From CAIWHR01 sp963734575 (GTDB taxonomy: Bacteria; Pseudomonadota; Gammaproteobacteria; Burkholderiales; Casimicrobiaceae), in assembly GCA_963734575.1 (NCBI GenBank), contig CAVTHT010000004.1, forward strand, positions 434,001-498,000: a stretch of DNA of 64,000 nt. The letters run 5' to 3'. How positions within the stretch are numbered: the stretch's first letter is position 1; the number at the start of each line of letters is the position of its first letter. The position numbers and the translations under genes were made by a program. Below, piece after piece: positions 1-9,453 of this stretch. Under the pieces are notes generated by a model. The model did not search any database and had not been told where the DNA came from. It was given only the letters and a program-made list of their open reading frames with translations.

Positions 1-1353
1 CCGAACGCGATCGACGAAGGCGACGGGCATGCCGCCGCGTGCGTAGCCGAGGCGCGCGCCCTCGTAGTATTCGGGCTGGGCGAGGAGCGGCAGCGTCTTC
101 TTCACGTCGCTCCAGAGGTCCGGATTGAGCTTCTGCTTCTGCGCCAGGATGCGCGCATCCTCGAGGTGGCCGAGGCCGATGTTGAACGCGGCCAGCGCAA
201 GCCACGTACGGTCGGGCTCCTGGATGCGCGGCGGGAGCTTCTCCTTGAGCGTGCGCAGGTAGCGCGCCGCCGCCGGGATGCTCACCTTGGGGTCGAGGCG
301 ATCGACGACGCCGAGGTGCCGGGCCGTCTCCTCGGTCAACTGCATGATGCCACGCACGCCGGTCTCGCTCGTCGCCTGCGGATCCCACTGCGACTCCTGG
401 TACGAGATGGCGGCGAGGAGGCGCCACTCGATGCCCGTGCCCTGCTGGGCGAGCTCGAAGGCCTGGCGGAACTGGGGAAGGATCGAGCGGATTCGCTCCT
501 GCATGACGCCCGCGTCGAGGCGTGGCACTTCATTGGCGTGACCGAAATGGCGCTCGATCAGGCGCTCGAGCGTGCCGTCGCGCTTGATCTGCGCCAGCCA
601 GGCGTCGATTTCGTCGCGCAGGGCGTCGGCCCCCGGCGGAAGCACCCAGGCGAGGTCGCGCTTGCCGTCGACCGGGAAGGCCACCTCGAAGTTGAGGTAG
701 ACGTTGCGCGACAGCGCGGCGACGTTGGACGCCACGATGGCATAGTCGAGCTGCCCATCGCTCACCTGCGCGACCAGGGCGTCGCCGGACGCAACGTCCA
801 TCGCGGTCCAGTCCACGTCGGCATGGGCCCGGCGCAGTTCCTTGAGCTGGTCGTCGAGCCCGGTGTTGTCCAGGAAGCCGACTCGTGCGCCGGTGAGGTC
901 GTGCCAGTGGGTCGGCTTGAACCCGTCGGCGTTGTAGATGAGGACCGGCTCGACCGTGTAGTAGCCGCTCGTCCAGAGCACGGCGTCGTTGTCGTCGGCG
1001 TGCGGCTTGTCGCGCGTCAGCCGGGCGGCGAGGCCACGCAGCCGCGCCGGGGTGGGCCGGTAGAGCCCACCCGCGCCGATGTGCGCCGTGCCTTTTGTAA
1101 CGGCATCGATCAGTTCGCCGGCGTTGCCTGCCGGGACGAAGCGCACCTTGAGCTTCTTGCGCGCCGCGAACAACCGCGCGAGATCGGCGTCGAAACCGGC
1201 CGGCTGCCCGCTCGGCGCCTCGTAGAAGGTCGCTGGTCCGGGGCGCACCCGCACCACCAGTTCATCGGCCGGCAGCTTGACCGGCTCAGGCGCGGGAGCC
1301 GGGACCTCGCTCCGTTCGCAAGCCGCCAGCCCGCCGATCACCGCGAGGGTCAT
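1..1353 (-). CDS. mltF: Membrane-bound lytic murein transglycosylase F, 3' end cut by window edge
   Basis: Cleaves peptidoglycan glycan strands with 1,6-anhydro product formation; anchored in the envelope. The reverse-strand reading starts with a short hydrophobic stretch ending in a lipobox (GLAAC), then a family-3 solute-binding-like domain (about residues 25-265), then the SLT catalytic domain. In that domain QESQWDP carries the catalytic Glu and GVRGIMQLTEETA is the family signature. 451 codons are visible and the stop lies left of base 1, so only a short C-terminal tail should be missing. The ATG at 1353 gives a very short signal peptide without positive charge; the frame is open upstream to 1438, so a non-ATG start giving a longer signal peptide is possible. 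Divergent from the 4.5S RNA gene. Confidence 0.9.
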   Translation of the reverse strand, partial: MTLAVIGGLAACERSEVPAPAPEPVKLPADELVVRVRPGPATFYEAPSGQPAGFDADLARLFAARKKLKVRFVPAGNAGELIDAVTKGTAHIGAGGLYRPTPARLRGLAARLTRDKPHADDNDAVLWTSGYYTVEPVLIYNADGFKPTHWHDLTGARVGFLDNTGLDDQLKELRRAHADVDWTAMDVASGDALVAQVSDGQLDYAIVASNVAALSRNVYLNFEVAFPVDGKRDLAWVLPPGADALRDEIDAWLAQIKRDGTLERLIERHFGHANEVPRLDAGVMQERIRSILPQFRQAFELAQQGTGIEWRLLAAISYQESQWDPQATSETGVRGIMQLTEETARHLGVVDRLDPKVSIPAAARYLRTLKEKLPPRIQEPDRTWLALAAFNIGLGHLEDARILAQKQKLNPDLWSDVKKTLPLLAQPEYYEGARLGYARGGMPVAFVDRVR

Positions 1354-1533
1354 CAGCCGGGCGATGATGCATGCAGGAAGGGGCAGGCGTTCGGAAGCGA
1401 TAATGTGCGGACGGTAACCACATGGTCGAGGGCCCGATTATACCGGGCGGCTTGCCCGCACTTGGGTTTGCCTTGCAAATCAGCGATCCATCACTATTTG
1501 TTCGGATAATGCACGAACTCGCCGGCGTCGGCC

Positions 1534-1562
1534 TTGCTGCCCCGGATCCAATGCCGGATAAT
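1534..1562 (+). promoter_or_regulatory. Possible promoter for 4.5S RNA
   Basis: TTGCTG and GATAAT are separated by 17 bp, about 30 bp before the mature RNA start, leaving a short 5' leader of the kind RNase P removes. The -35 match is weak (3 of 6). Confidence 0.4.
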
Positions 1563-1594
1563 CATCGCTTGCGCTCGCCACGCATCCGATCAAT

Positions 1595-1690
1595 GGCGGG
1601 TCGCCCCGCATTGCATGGTCGTGAACCTGGTCAGGTCCGGAAGGAAGCAGCCACAGCGATTCTCTGCAAGTGCCGGGGGAACGGCTCGCC
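1595..1690 (+). ncRNA. ffs: Signal recognition particle 4.5S RNA (small bacterial type)
   Basis: RNA core of the SRP, which binds Ffh and targets inner-membrane proteins. The universally conserved apical domain is present: GGTCAGGTCCGGAAGGAAGC followed by AGCC. The flanks fold back on each other (GGCGGG near 1595 with CTCGCC near 1690; GCCCCGCA with TGCCGGGG), giving a hairpin of about 96 nt, normal for beta-proteobacteria. It sits just before dnaX, its usual neighbour. Ends are set by the outer pairing and may be off by a few bases. Confidence 0.93.
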
Positions 1691-1816
1691 ACCTCTTGCC
1701 CGCCCCCGCGTCGCTCCCGTGATCGTCAGGATCGCGGCCGCCCGCGTGGGCGGGAATCCGGTGACCGGGCCGACAGCCGCGTCTTCCCGCCCCACCCGCG
1801 CATACGGGACGCTTTC

Positions 1817-3601
1817 ATGACCTATCAGGCGCTCGCCCGGAAGTGGCGGCCTCGCACGTTTGCCGAGCTCTCCGGCCAGGAGCACGTGGTCCGGGCGCTC
1901 TCGAATGCGCTGACGCGCAACCGCCTGCACCACGCCTATCTGCTGACCGGCACGCGTGGTGTGGGGAAGACGACGATCGCGCGGATCCTCGCCAAGAGCC
2001 TGAACTGCGAGAAGAACGGGGTCACGGCGACGCCCTGCGGCGAGTGCGCCGCCTGCACCGCCATCGACGGCGGCCGCTTCGTCGACCTCCTCGAGCTCGA
2101 CGCCGCCTCCAACACCGGCATCGACAACATGCGCGAGATCCTCGACAACGCGCGCTATGCCCCCACGGCCGGTCGCTACAAGGTGTACCTCATCGACGAG
2201 GTGCACATGCTGTCGAAGTCGGCCTTCAACTCGATGCTGAAGACGCTCGAGGAGCCGCCGGAGCACGTCAAGTTCGTGCTTGCGACGACCGATCCGCAGA
2301 AGATCCCGGTGACGGTGCTGTCGCGCTGTCTCCAGTTCAACCTGAAACAGCTTCCGGCCGCGACCATCGTCGAGCGCCTGCGCACCATTCTCGCCGCGGA
2401 AGCGATCGAGGCGGACGACGGTGCGCTCGCGCTCCTGGCGCGGGCGGCCCAGGGCTCCATGCGCGATGCGTTGTCGCTGCTCGACCAGGCGATTGCGTAC
2501 GGCGGCGGCGAGGTGCGCGAGGAGGTCGTGCGCACGATGCTGGGCGCCGTCGATACGGACCACGCCTACCGGCTCGTCGACGCGCTGCTCGCCCGTGATG
2601 GCGTCGCGCTCCTGGCCGAGGCGGACGCGATGGCGATGCGCAACGTCACCTTCGCCTCCGCGCTCGAGGAGCTCGCGTCGCTCTTTCATCGCATCGCCAT
2701 CGCGCAGACGGTTCCGGACGCCAACGCCGGCGACGACGCCGAGCGCGTCGGCACGTATGCCGCGCGCATGACGCCGGAGGAAGTGCAGCTCGCCTACCAG
2801 ATCTGCGTCCAGGGACGCGCCGATCTCGCGCTCGTGCCCGACGAGGCGATGGGATTCTCGATGTCGCTCCTGCGCCTGCTCGCATTCGAGCCTGGCACCG
2901 CCGCTGCGACGAGCACTGTCGCGCCGCCGCCACGCTCGCGCGACAAGCCCGCGGCGGCCGCCGTGCGGACCGTCGAAAGGCCTGCTGACGCGTCGAGCAG
3001 GACGAATACCGTCGATGTCGCGCGCGACCGCGCTCCGGCGATTGCACGCCTGTCGCCGGTCGAGAGCACGCCTCCGGCGCCGGCCGCCGCGCGCAGCGCC
3101 TCAACACCTGGCCCCGCGCCGGCGGCCGAGGACGGTTCGATCAGCGCATCCGAGCCCGCGGCAGCGCTGAGCCCGCTGCCCGCCGACGCCCAGGCGTGGA
3201 TCAGCCTCGTCGGCAGTCTCAAGCTCGCCGGACTTGCCGGACAGCTTGCGGCGCAGACCGAATGGCGGCGCACGGAAGGTCGCGAGCTCGTGCTGGCGAT
3301 CCCGGAGGCGCAGCGTCACCTCACCGAGCGCGCCTTCGCCGACAAGCTGCGCGCGGCCCTGGAGTCTGCGTTGGGGGGCCGCGTGCGGCTAAGCTTCGAG
3401 ACCATCGCCGAAGCCGAATCGTCGCTCGCTGCGCAGGAGCGGCGCGAGCGGACCGAGCTCAAGGCGAAGAACGAGGCCGCCTTTCGCGAGGAGCCGTTCG
3501 TGCGCGACGTGCTGTCGCGCTTCGACGCGCGCGTGCGCCCCGATTCCGTGAAGCCCGCGTCGCGTGAGGACGCGGGAGCATCCCAGGAGCAGAAGCCATG
3601 A
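1817..3601 (+). CDS. dnaX: DNA polymerase III subunit tau/gamma
   Basis: Clamp-loader ATPase subunit that also couples polymerase cores to the replisome. The 594-residue product has Walker A GTRGVGKTT at about 45-53, a zinc-binding set of Cys64, Cys74, Cys77 and Cys80, Walker B LIDEVH, and the SRC sensor motif (LSRC). A Pro/Ala-rich linker (about 370-460) precedes the tau C-terminal domain. The start at MTYQALARKWRP matches the conserved N-terminus; an in-frame upstream extension overlapping ffs is not credible. I saw no A-rich slippery heptamer for making gamma. The stop overlaps the ybaB start (ATGA), so dnaX-ybaB-recR look cotranscribed. Confidence 0.95.
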   Translation: MTYQALARKWRPRTFAELSGQEHVVRALSNALTRNRLHHAYLLTGTRGVGKTTIARILAKSLNCEKNGVTATPCGECAACTAIDGGRFVDLLELDAASNTGIDNMREILDNARYAPTAGRYKVYLIDEVHMLSKSAFNSMLKTLEEPPEHVKFVLATTDPQKIPVTVLSRCLQFNLKQLPAATIVERLRTILAAEAIEADDGALALLARAAQGSMRDALSLLDQAIAYGGGEVREEVVRTMLGAVDTDHAYRLVDALLARDGVALLAEADAMAMRNVTFASALEELASLFHRIAIAQTVPDANAGDDAERVGTYAARMTPEEVQLAYQICVQGRADLALVPDEAMGFSMSLLRLLAFEPGTAAATSTVAPPPRSRDKPAAAAVRTVERPADASSRTNTVDVARDRAPAIARLSPVESTPPAPAAARSASTPGPAPAAEDGSISASEPAAALSPLPADAQAWISLVGSLKLAGLAGQLAAQTEWRRTEGRELVLAIPEAQRHLTERAFADKLRAALESALGGRVRLSFETIAEAESSLAAQERRERTELKAKNEAAFREEPFVRDVLSRFDARVRPDSVKPASREDAGASQEQKP

Positions 3602-3924
3602 TGAAGAACCAGCTCGCCGGCCTCATGAAGCAGGCGCAGCAGATGCAGGACAACCTCAAGAAGGCGCAGGAGGAGCTCGCCAGCATCGAGGTGGAAGGCC
3701 AGGCCGGTGCGGGACTGGTCAAGGTGGTGATGACCTGCCGGCACGACGTGAAGCGGGTGACGATCGATCCATCGCTGCTCGGTGAGGACCGCGACATGCT
3801 CGAGGACCTCGTCGCGGCGGCCGTGAACGATGCGGTGCGGCGCGTGGAGTCGACCACCCAGGAAAAGATGTCCGGCCTGGCGGGTGGCATGCCCATGCCG
3901 CCCGGGTTCAAGCTGCCGTTCTAG
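3598..3924 (+). CDS. ybaB: Nucleoid-associated protein, YbaB/EbfC family
   Basis: Small dimeric DNA-binding protein of 108 residues, the usual size. It has the typical N-terminal charged helix (MKQAQQMQDNLKKAQEELA), the central VEGQAGAGLVKVVMTC strand region, and a C-terminal helix ending in a Met/Pro/Gly-rich tail. The first ATG overlaps the dnaX stop; a second ATG follows directly at 3601 and either could be used. It lies between dnaX and recR, the classic arrangement, which has suggested a role linked to recombination and repair. Confidence 0.93.
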   Translation: MMKNQLAGLMKQAQQMQDNLKKAQEELASIEVEGQAGAGLVKVVMTCRHDVKRVTIDPSLLGEDRDMLEDLVAAAVNDAVRRVESTTQEKMSGLAGGMPMPPGFKLPF

Positions 3925-3941
3925 GCGGCCCGCACCATCCG

Positions 3942-4670
3942 ATGGCGGAGCGTTCCTCCAGCCCGCTGGGCCGCTCCCTCGAGCCGGTCGGAAGCCTCGA
4001 GGAGCTGGCGCGGGCGCTGCGCTGCCTGCCCGGTGTCGGCCCGAAGGCCGCACAGCGGATGGCGCTGCATCTCCTGCAGCACGACCGCGCCGGTGCGCTC
4101 CATCTCGCGCGCTCGCTCGAGCACGCCACGCGCAACGTGCAGCACTGCGAGCGCTGCAACACGTTCACCGAGGGTTCGCTGTGCGCGCTCTGCGCCTCGG
4201 GCAAGCGCGATCCCGCGCTGCTTTGCGTGGTGGAGACCCCGGCCGACCTGCTCATGATGGAGCAGACCCATGCGTACGCCGGGCTCTACTTCGTGCTGAT
4301 GGGCCGTCTCTCGCCCCTCGATGGCATCGGTCCCAAGGAGATCCGCCTCGATCGGCTGCTCCGCCGCGCCACCGACGGCACGGTGCGCGAGGTCGTGCTC
4401 GCCACCAACTTCACCAACGAGGGTGAAGCCACGGCGCACTACATCGGCGAGCTGCTTGCGGCACGCGGCCTCAGGGTCACGCGCCTCGCGCGCGGGGTGC
4501 CCGTGGGGGGCGAGCTCGAGTACGTCGACAGCGGCACGCTCGCCGCAGGCGTTGCGCGAGCGGCGCTCGCTCCAGCCCTGATTCCACCGCGGAATGGTGG
4601 CCGGTGGACGGTTGTTCACCGCGCGTATACACTCGCCCGAAAAAATAGCACCGCCCTAGGCGGCGCCTAG
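3942..4670 (+). CDS. recR: Recombination mediator RecR, C-terminus probably misread by a 1-base insertion
   Basis: Acts with RecF/RecO to load RecA at ssDNA gaps. It has a helix-hairpin-helix (about residues 27-46, CLPGVGPKAAQRM), a four-Cys zinc finger (Cys69, Cys72, Cys81, Cys84), and a Toprim domain with VVETPADLLMME and the closing GGELEYVDSGTL. The frame as written runs to 4670 (242 aa), but RecR is normally near 200 aa. In the +1 frame after about 4543 the sequence reads ALRERR and stops at 4581, the expected family tail, so one extra C near 4543 is likely and the true end is probably 4581. Confidence 0.9.
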   Translation: MAERSSSPLGRSLEPVGSLEELARALRCLPGVGPKAAQRMALHLLQHDRAGALHLARSLEHATRNVQHCERCNTFTEGSLCALCASGKRDPALLCVVETPADLLMMEQTHAYAGLYFVLMGRLSPLDGIGPKEIRLDRLLRRATDGTVREVVLATNFTNEGEATAHYIGELLAARGLRVTRLARGVPVGGELEYVDSGTLAAGVARAALAPALIPPRNGGRWTVVHRAYTLARKNSTALGGA

Positions 4671-4679
4671 CCATCACCG

Positions 4680-4696
4680 GGGACCGTGACGGTCCC
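4680..4696 (+). other. Short perfect hairpin ahead of the TRAP binding-protein gene
   Basis: GGGACCG-TGA-CGGTCCC is a perfect 7-bp inverted repeat about 35 bp before the dctP start codon. A second partial palindrome (CTAGGCGGCGCCTAG) lies just upstream. There is no T-tract. It could be an operator or a leader hairpin; nothing identifies the protein involved. Confidence 0.35.
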
Positions 4697-4731
4697 TGCA
4701 TGCGGCTCGACCGCGATCTCTCGGAGGAAGC

Positions 4732-5908
4732 ATGAAGCGCACATCCAAGCCGGCGTCCGCCGGTGTTCGTTCGCAACCGCAATCCCGTCGCACGTTCCTG
4801 CGCGCCGCCACTGCGGCGACGGCAGGGGCCGCCACGCTCGGCTTCCCCGCGATCGTGAAGGCGCAGGGTCCGATCACCATGCGCTGGCAAAGCACGTGGC
4901 CGTCGAAGGACATCTTCCACGAGTACGCGCTCGACTACGCGAAGAAGGTGAACGACATGACGGGCGGCGACCTCAAGATCGAGGTGCTGCCTGCCGGCGC
5001 GGTCGTGCCGGCCTTCGGTCTGCTCGACGGCGTTTCCAAGGGAACGCTCGACGGCGGTCACGGCGTGCTCGTCTATCACTACGGCAAGCAGAACGCGCTC
5101 GCGCTGTGGGGCTCCGGCCCGGCCTTCGGGATGGATGCCAACATGCTCCTCTCGTGGCATCGCTACGGCGGCGGCAAGGATCTCCTCAACAAGCTCTACA
5201 GCTCGATCGGCGCCAACGTCGTGTCGTTCCCGTACGGCCCGATGGCGACGCAGCCGCTCGGCTGGTTCAAGAAGCCGATCACCAAGGCCGAGGACATGAA
5301 GGGCCTCAAGTACCGCACCGTCGGCATCTCCATCGACGTGTTCACGTCGATGGGCGTGTCGGTGAACGCGCTGCCCGGCGGCGAGATCGTGCCGGCGATG
5401 GACCGCGGCCTGCTCGACGCCGCGGAGTTCAACAACATGACGTCCGACCGCGTGCTCGGCTTCCCCGACGTGTCGAAGGTGTGCATGCTGCAGAGCTTCC
5501 ACCAGAACGCCGAGCAGTTCGAGATCATGTTCAACAAGACGAAGTACGACGCCCTGCCGGACAAGATGAAGGCGATCATCGCCAACGCGGTCGACGCGGC
5601 CTCGGCAGACCTGTCGTGGAAGGCCATCGATCGCTATTCCAAGGACTACGTCGAGCTGCAGACCAAGGACAAGGTCCGGTTCTACAAGACGCCGGACTCC
5701 GATCCTGCAGCAGCAGCTCGCGGTGTACGACCAGGTCGTGCAGAAGAAGCAGGCGGACAATCCGCTGTTCAAGGAGATCGTCGAGTCGCAACGCGTGTTC
5801 GCCGAGCGCGCCGTGCGCTGGGACATGGACAACAACGTGAATCGCCGGATGGCGTACGCCCATTACTTCGGATCGAAGCAACAGGCGCCAGCGGCCAAGA
5901 AGGCCTGA
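4732..5908 (+). CDS. dctP: TRAP transporter solute-binding protein, DctP family, one apparent frameshift
   Basis: Periplasmic receptor that delivers an organic acid to the DctQM permease. A Tat-type leader is visible (SRRTFLRA at about 18-25, then an Ala-rich stretch ending PAIVKAQ). The mature part begins ITMRWQSTWP and has the DctP-fold helix GLLDAAEFNNMTSD, where the substrate Arg/Asn region normally lies. The type resembles the keto-acid/chloroaromatic TRAP receptors. A G at 5701 breaks the frame: before it the protein reads FYKTPDS, after it ILQQQLAVYDQVVQKKQ, continuing to the stop at 5906-5908. Start by GGAGG just upstream. Followed by a strong terminator that separates it from the permease genes. 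Confidence 0.88.
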
Positions 5909-5928
5909 CGTTGGAACGTCCAGCCATG

Positions 5929-5964
5929 AACACCATCCGGCGCGCGCCGGATGGTGTTTTTTTT
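5929..5964 (+). terminator. Rho-independent terminator after dctP
   Basis: AACACCATCCGGCG pairs perfectly with CGCCGGATGGTGTT around a CG-rich turn and is followed by eight T residues (5957-5964). It would let the binding protein be made in excess over the permease. Confidence 0.93.
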
Positions 5965-6076
5965 GGCGCATGTGATCGTCACCGCCGATAGCGTTCCCGG
6001 CTGACCATTCGGTCCGCGCAACCTGCAGGCTCGAAATGCAAAGAGCTTCTCCTTATCGTCGACAAGATCACGCACC

Positions 6077-6665
6077 TTGGTCGGCCAGCTGTTCGCCTGG
6101 TTCATCGTCGCGCTGACGCTGCTCATCTCGTGGGAAGTGTTCTCGCGCTATGCGCTCAATCACCCGCATCCGTGGGCGTTCGACGGCATGATCATGATGT
6201 ACGGCACGCTGTTCATGATGGCGGGCGCGTACACGCTGTCGAAGAACGGTCACGTGCGCGGCGACGTGCTCTACGGCTTCTTCCCGCCGCGTCTGCAGGC
6301 GTCCTCGATCTCGCTGCTGTACATCGCGTTCTTCATTCCCGGCGTGGTCGCGCTGGCCTGGGCCGGCTACCGCTACGCCGGCGAGTCCTGGGCCATCAAC
6401 GAGCACTCCAACATCACGTCGGAAGGCCCGCCGATCTACCCGTTCAAGACGATCATCCCGATCGCCGGCGCGTTCCTGCTGCTGCAGGGTGTCGTCGAGA
6501 TCATCCGTTGCGTCCTTTGCCTGCGCGACGGCGAGTGGCCTTCGCGTGAGGAGGACGTCGAGGAGGTCGACGTCGACAAGCTGAAGCAGATGGTGCACGT
6601 GAAGGACGAGGACATCGCGCAAGCTCGATGCCGTACGTCGAGCCGACGAAGGAGCGCGCAAGTGA
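6077..6665 (+). CDS. dctQ: TRAP transporter small permease subunit, frame disturbed at both ends
   Basis: Four-helix membrane subunit that docks the binding protein to DctM. The body reads through hydrophobic segments at LFAWFIVALTLLISWEVF, IMMYGTLFMMAGAY, ISLLYIAFFIPGVVALAW and IIPIAGAFLLLQGVVEII, typical of DctQ. The TTG at 6077 is where the open frame begins, but just upstream another frame reads LLLIVDKITHL, the natural N-terminus, so one extra T near 6077 is likely. Near 6621 an extra A breaks the tail; without it the protein continues IAQLDAVRRADEGARK and stops at 6663-6665, overlapping the dctM start (GTG at 6662). Confidence 0.82.
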
Positions 6666-8899
6666 GGAAGGAAGTCTGGTTCGGCCTGTCCATCATGGCC
6701 ATGGTCGTCATCGGGGTGTTCTGCGTTCCTGCCGGCGCCCTCGCAGATGACCAACGGCCACCTCGGCCTGCTGATGCTCGCGCTGATCGTCGTCGCGATC
6801 ATGCTCGGCTTCCCGACGGCGTTCACGCTCATGGGCATGGGCGTGATCTTCGCCTGGCTGGCGTACCGCAGCCAGAGTGGCGCCGGGCATGGGCTCGCGA
6901 TCGGGCAGACGCTCGACCTCATGGTGCAGCGCGCGTACTCGGTGATGTCCAACGACGTGCTGATCTCGATTCCGCTGTTCGTGTTCATGGGCTACCTCGT
7001 CGAGCGCGCCAATCTGATCGAGAAGCTCTTTCGCAGCCTGCATCTCGCCCTCGCCCGCATTCCGGGCTCGCTCGCGGTCGCGACGCTGGTCACCTGCGCG
7101 GTGTTCGCGACCGCAACCGGCATCGTCGGCGCCGTGGTCACGTTGATGGGTCTCTTGGCGCTGCCGCCGATGCTGCGCGCCGGCTACAACATCAAGGTCG
7201 CGGCCGGCGTGATCACCGCCGGCGGTTGCCTCGGCATCCTGATCCCGCCGTCGGTGATGCTGATCGTGTACGGCGCCACCGCCGGGGTGTCGGTCGTGCA
7301 GCTGTACGCCGGGCGCATTCTTCCCCGGGATCATGCTGGCCGGACTGTACGTCGTCTACGTGATGGTCCTGGCCAAGCTCCGGCCGGACCTCGCGCCGCC
7401 GTTGCCGATGAGCGAGCGCGTCGTTCCCCTGCCACCGGTCACTCAGCGAATCGCGGAGACCTTCAGCATGCGGGCGATTCCCGGCCTCGTCGGGGCGCTG
7501 CGCACGTTACCGCGGTCCGGATCGCGCGACCGCGCGGCGCGAGCTTCTGACCGTGCTGCTGCCGGCGATCGCCTTCGTCGTGCTCATGGGCCTGACCTGG
7601 CACGCGCTGACCAAGCCGGACGTCGTCACCGACATCGCCGGATTGCAGGAGATGGGCCTCGGTGCCGGAAGTCCGGCGATGCGGGTCTCGCCGAACCGGG
7701 TGCCGATGCCGGAGGGGGCCTGGCCGAGCCACCCACCGCGGGCGGATTGCAGGAACCGCCGGCGGGCGGCCTGCAGGAACCATCTGCGGAAGCGCCGGCT
7801 CCTCAAGCGCTCGGCAGCGCCGCGGAAAACGCGACGCCCAAGTCGGCGCCGCCGCAGGATCTCGCCGCCGAGGCCAAAGACCGGGAGGCGGCCGACGCCG
7901 CGCCCGCGGCAGCAGAGAAAGCCTGCAGGCAGCCCGTCGGAATGGCATCGCATCCCGGCGCCGAGACGTCTACTGGATCGTCCTCGGCGTCGGCGCGCTG
8001 TGTCTCGTGGTCCTTTACGCGACGTTCACGTTCCCGCGCTGGAGGTATTCAAGCAGCTCCTCGGCTCGTTCTTTCCCCTCGCGATCCTCATCCTGGCCGT
8101 GCTCGGCACGATCGTGTTCGGCCTGGCGACGCCCACCGAAGCGGCTGCCGTGGGGTCGTTCGGCGGCTTCGCGCTCGCCGCGATATACGCGCTGCTTGCG
8201 CTGCCGCAGGACCGGCGGCGCCGTGTGCTCCTGGTGTGGGTGCCGCTGTGGCTCCTCGTCGCGCTGTCGGTCGTCTGGTTCCTGCTGTTCAAGTTCGAGG
8301 TGCTGGAATCCGGGCCCACGCCGCTCGTTGGCTGGACCTCGATCATCGCCGCAGCGGTGTGGTGCGTCGTGGCCACCTGGCAGGTGAATCTCATGGGCAC
8401 GGTGAAGGAGTCCGTGTTCCTGACCGCGAAGACTTCGGCCATGGTGTGCTGGCTCTTCGTCGGATCGTCGATCTTCTCGGCCGCGTTCGCGCTGCTCGGC
8501 GGTCAGGAGATCGTCGAGCGCTGGGTGCTGTCGCTGGGCCTCACGCCCATCCAGTTCATGATCCTGGCGCAGATCATCATCTTCCTGCTGGGCTGGCCGC
8601 TCGAGTGGACGGAGATCATCGTCATCTTCATGCCGATCTTCGTGCCGCTGCTCGCCAAGTTCCACATCGATCCGCTGTTCTTCGGACTGCTCGTGGCGCT
8701 GAATCTGCAGACGGCGTTCCTTTCGCCCCCGGTGGCCATGGCGGCGTTCTATCTGAAGGGGGTCGCGCCGCCGCACGTCACCCTCAACCAGATCTTCGCG
8801 GGCATGATGCCGTTCATGGCCATCCAGGTCATCGCGCTGGTCCTGCTGTACATGTTCCCGGGCATCGGCCTGTGGCTGCCGTCGGTTCTCTATAAGTGA
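6662..8899 (+). pseudogene. dctM: TRAP transporter large permease subunit with several apparent frameshifts
   Basis: Main sodium-coupled channel subunit, 12 or more helices. Recognisable blocks lie in changing frames: VRKEVWFGLSIMAMVVIG (6662); MTNGHLGLLMLALIVVAI through GCLGILIPPSVMLIVYG (6747-7320); IMLAGLYVVYVMVLAKLRP (to about 7500); LLPAIAFVVLMGLTWHAL (7553 on); an Ala/Pro-rich insert with repeated GLQEP (7640-7930); VYWIVLGVGALCLVVLY (about 7975-8035); then EVFKQLLGSFFPLAILILA to the stop at 8899. At least five indels are needed, near 6740, 7322, 7510, 7650, 7930 and 8040. The late half is well conserved (ATPTEAAAVG, PLEWTEIIVIFMPIF), so sequencing error is as likely as decay. Confidence 0.8.
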
Positions 8900-8987
8900 T
8901 GGCACGCGCGCGGGTGCGGCCCGGTTGCCACGGGCCCCGACGCGGTAGTACGCTGGACCGAAGCGTCGACGCATCAGGAGAGCCGTC

Positions 8988-9435
8988 ATGCTGGTGAGCG
9001 AGATCATGCGCATCAAGGGCCATGCGCTGTTCACGGTGGCGCCCGAGAGCACCGTGCTGCAGGCGGTCGAGGTGATGGCCGAGCACGACATCGGCTCGCT
9101 CGTGGTGATGGATCACGGTCGGATGGCCGGCATGCTCACGTTCGCAGAGGTGCTCAATGCGCTTGTCCGAGCGGCGCGGCACGCTGGGGGATCTGCGCAT
9201 CGATGCGATCTACGAGCGCTCGCCGCTGACCGCGACGCCGCATCTGGACGTGATGGAGCTGCGCCGTGTCATGCTCGACCGCCACGCGCGCTACGTGCCC
9301 GTCCTCGAAGGCGACACCTTGCTCGGGGTCGTGTCGTTCCACGACGTGGCCAAGGCGGTGTACGAGGACCAGAGCTTCGAGAACCGCATGCTGAAGAGCT
9401 ACATCAAGAACTGGCCGGACGAAGAGGTCCAGTAG
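8988..9435 (+). CDS. CBS-domain pair protein, one apparent frameshift
   Basis: Two tandem CBS motifs, which bind adenine nucleotides and usually regulate a partner. CBS1 is MLVSEIMRIKGHALFTVAP through HDIGSLVVMDHGRMAGMLT; CBS2 is RIDAIYERSPLTATP through RHARYVPVLEGDTLLGVVSFHD. The junction reads ALVRAARH in one frame and ALSERRGTLGD in the next: one extra T at about 9163 explains it. The family is normally about 145-150 aa, which fits 8988-9435 after correction. Stand-alone gene between the TRAP genes and the convergent methyltransferase; no partner can be named. Confidence 0.85.
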
Positions 9436-9453
9436 CGCTGTGCCCGCCCACGG

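Noticed and set aside
166..1509. 447-aa forward open frame
   Set aside because: It is the antisense shadow of mltF; the reverse strand has a clear lytic transglycosylase with catalytic motifs.
1631..2689. 352-aa reverse frame across ffs and dnaX
   Set aside because: It overlaps an RNA gene and dnaX and is composed of Arg/Gly/Ala/His-rich shadow sequence.
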